64,000 bases of DNA from an uncultured Alphaproteobacteria bacterium (GTDB lineage Bacteria > Pseudomonadota > Alphaproteobacteria > HIMB59 > GCA-002718135), in the NCBI GenBank assembly GCA_902623255.1, contig CACNSY010000003.1:54433-118432 (forward strand), given 5' to 3'. Below the pieces are notes generated by a model, which made no database searches, had not been told where the DNA came from, and saw nothing but the letters and a program-made list of their open reading frames with translations. Shown here one piece after another: positions 63,649 to 64,000 of this stretch. Within the stretch, counting starts at the first letter, position 1. Each line of letters starts with the position of its first letter. Both the position numbers and the translations under genes were made by a program.

Positions 63649-64000
63649 TAATCATAGTCAAATTATAAATTTTAGAATATTTATTTATAAATTTTCTTTC
63701 AATCTTAGTTATATTAAGATTAATAAATTTATTTTGATTAATATTTTTTAATATTTCTTTATCAAACTTTATATTACACAAAACAATATAGATAATTTCA
63801 TTATCGGATTCATACTTTACTGAATCGTTAATGTTAATTAAATTATTTTTTAACTCATTATTTAAATCTATTAATTTGTATTCTTTGTTGATTATATTTG
63901 GATTATCCTTGATTTTTTTTAAATTTTGGCATTTTAAAAATTCATTATCCAATATTTTTTTTGACTTAACACTGTATAAATTTGCCAAAATACCATCGAA
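63641..64000 (-). CDS. surA: SurA-like peptidyl-prolyl isomerase (C-terminal part)
   Basis: The frame is open to the window edge at 64000, so the start lies outside; about 119 residues are visible. The sequence is lysine- and asparagine-rich with an ISDSVKYESDNEI-like region and a final helix ERKFINKYSKIYNL that resembles the SurA C-terminus. The call relies mainly on position before pdxA and rsmA. No parvulin catalytic domain is visible in this part. Confidence 0.55.
   Translation of the reverse strand, partial: FDGILANLYSVKSKKILDNEFLKCQNLKKIKDNPNIINKEYKLIDLNNELKNNLININDSVKYESDNEIIYIVLCNIKFDKEILKNINQNKFINLNITKIERKFINKYSKIYNLTMINE

Noticed and set aside
1..64000. CRISPR arrays, insertion sequences, prophage genes, rRNA
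   Set aside because: No regularly spaced repeats, transposase, integrase or phage structural motifs, and no rRNA sequence were seen in the window.

Overview
The window is a gene-dense, strongly AT-rich chromosomal segment from an alphaproteobacterium, most likely a free-living planktonic marine lineage with a streamlined genome (SAR11-, HIMB59- or AEGEAN-169-like). The alphaproteobacterial call rests on several points: an exact GAAC-N7-GAAC LexA site upstream of recA, the recA-alaS-icd gene order, a DUF2794 protein, a DksA that keeps only one zinc-finger cysteine, an ScfR-type regulator, and the blocks rpsF-rpsR-rplI-dnaB-alr, surA-pdxA-rsmA and fabD-fabG-acpP-fabF-mltG-gmk. The streamlined lifestyle is inferred from very short spacers, overlapping genes and the absence of any mobile element, phage gene or CRISPR array.

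Region 1 (1-14417) is an accessory island for nitrogen- and carbon-rich amines. It starts with the 3' end of a choline-dehydrogenase-like gene, a small unrecognised protein and an ScfR-like regulator. Next comes a complete predicted route from L-carnitine to glycine betaine (carnitine dehydrogenase, DUF849 cleavage enzyme, betainyl-CoA thioesterase) with a CurA-like reductase and an HD-domain oxygenase-like protein. A polyamine module follows: agmatine deiminase, N-carbamoylputrescine amidase, a PotDABC-type ABC importer, a gamma-glutamylpolyamine synthetase and a PuuB-like FAD oxidase. Together these would import and degrade agmatine, putrescine and carnitine.

Region 2 (14418-31096) is mostly housekeeping: tsaC, an orphan ParA, glmU, class II DAHP synthase, nadE, gltX, citramalate synthase, trmJ and rpsD on one side; rarD, grxD, bolA, purB and map on the other; then a MoCF/CinA protein, tRNA-Leu(UAA), a VOC protein and the operon dksA-DUF3553-moaA-nadK.

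Region 3 (31097-46493) holds SOS-controlled recA with a clear terminator, alaS, icd at the end of an RND-efflux operon, rlmE-guaA, and an NMT1/SsuA-type ABC importer of unknown substrate. Region 4 (46494-64000) holds DUF2794, a thioredoxin-like protein, yfgM-like/bamB/der, cvpA, an MMPL-type RND protein, alr, dnaB, rplI, rpsR, rpsF, the fab cluster with mltG and gmk, and rsmA-pdxA-surA(partial).

No obviously new multi-gene system such as a defence island or biosynthetic cluster is visible. The best leads are the HD oxygenase-like gene lodged between carnitine and polyamine catabolism, the unlisted 59-residue protein at 319-498, and stable hairpins placed directly after both substrate-binding-protein genes. 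All functions are inferred from motifs, length and gene order; no search was run.
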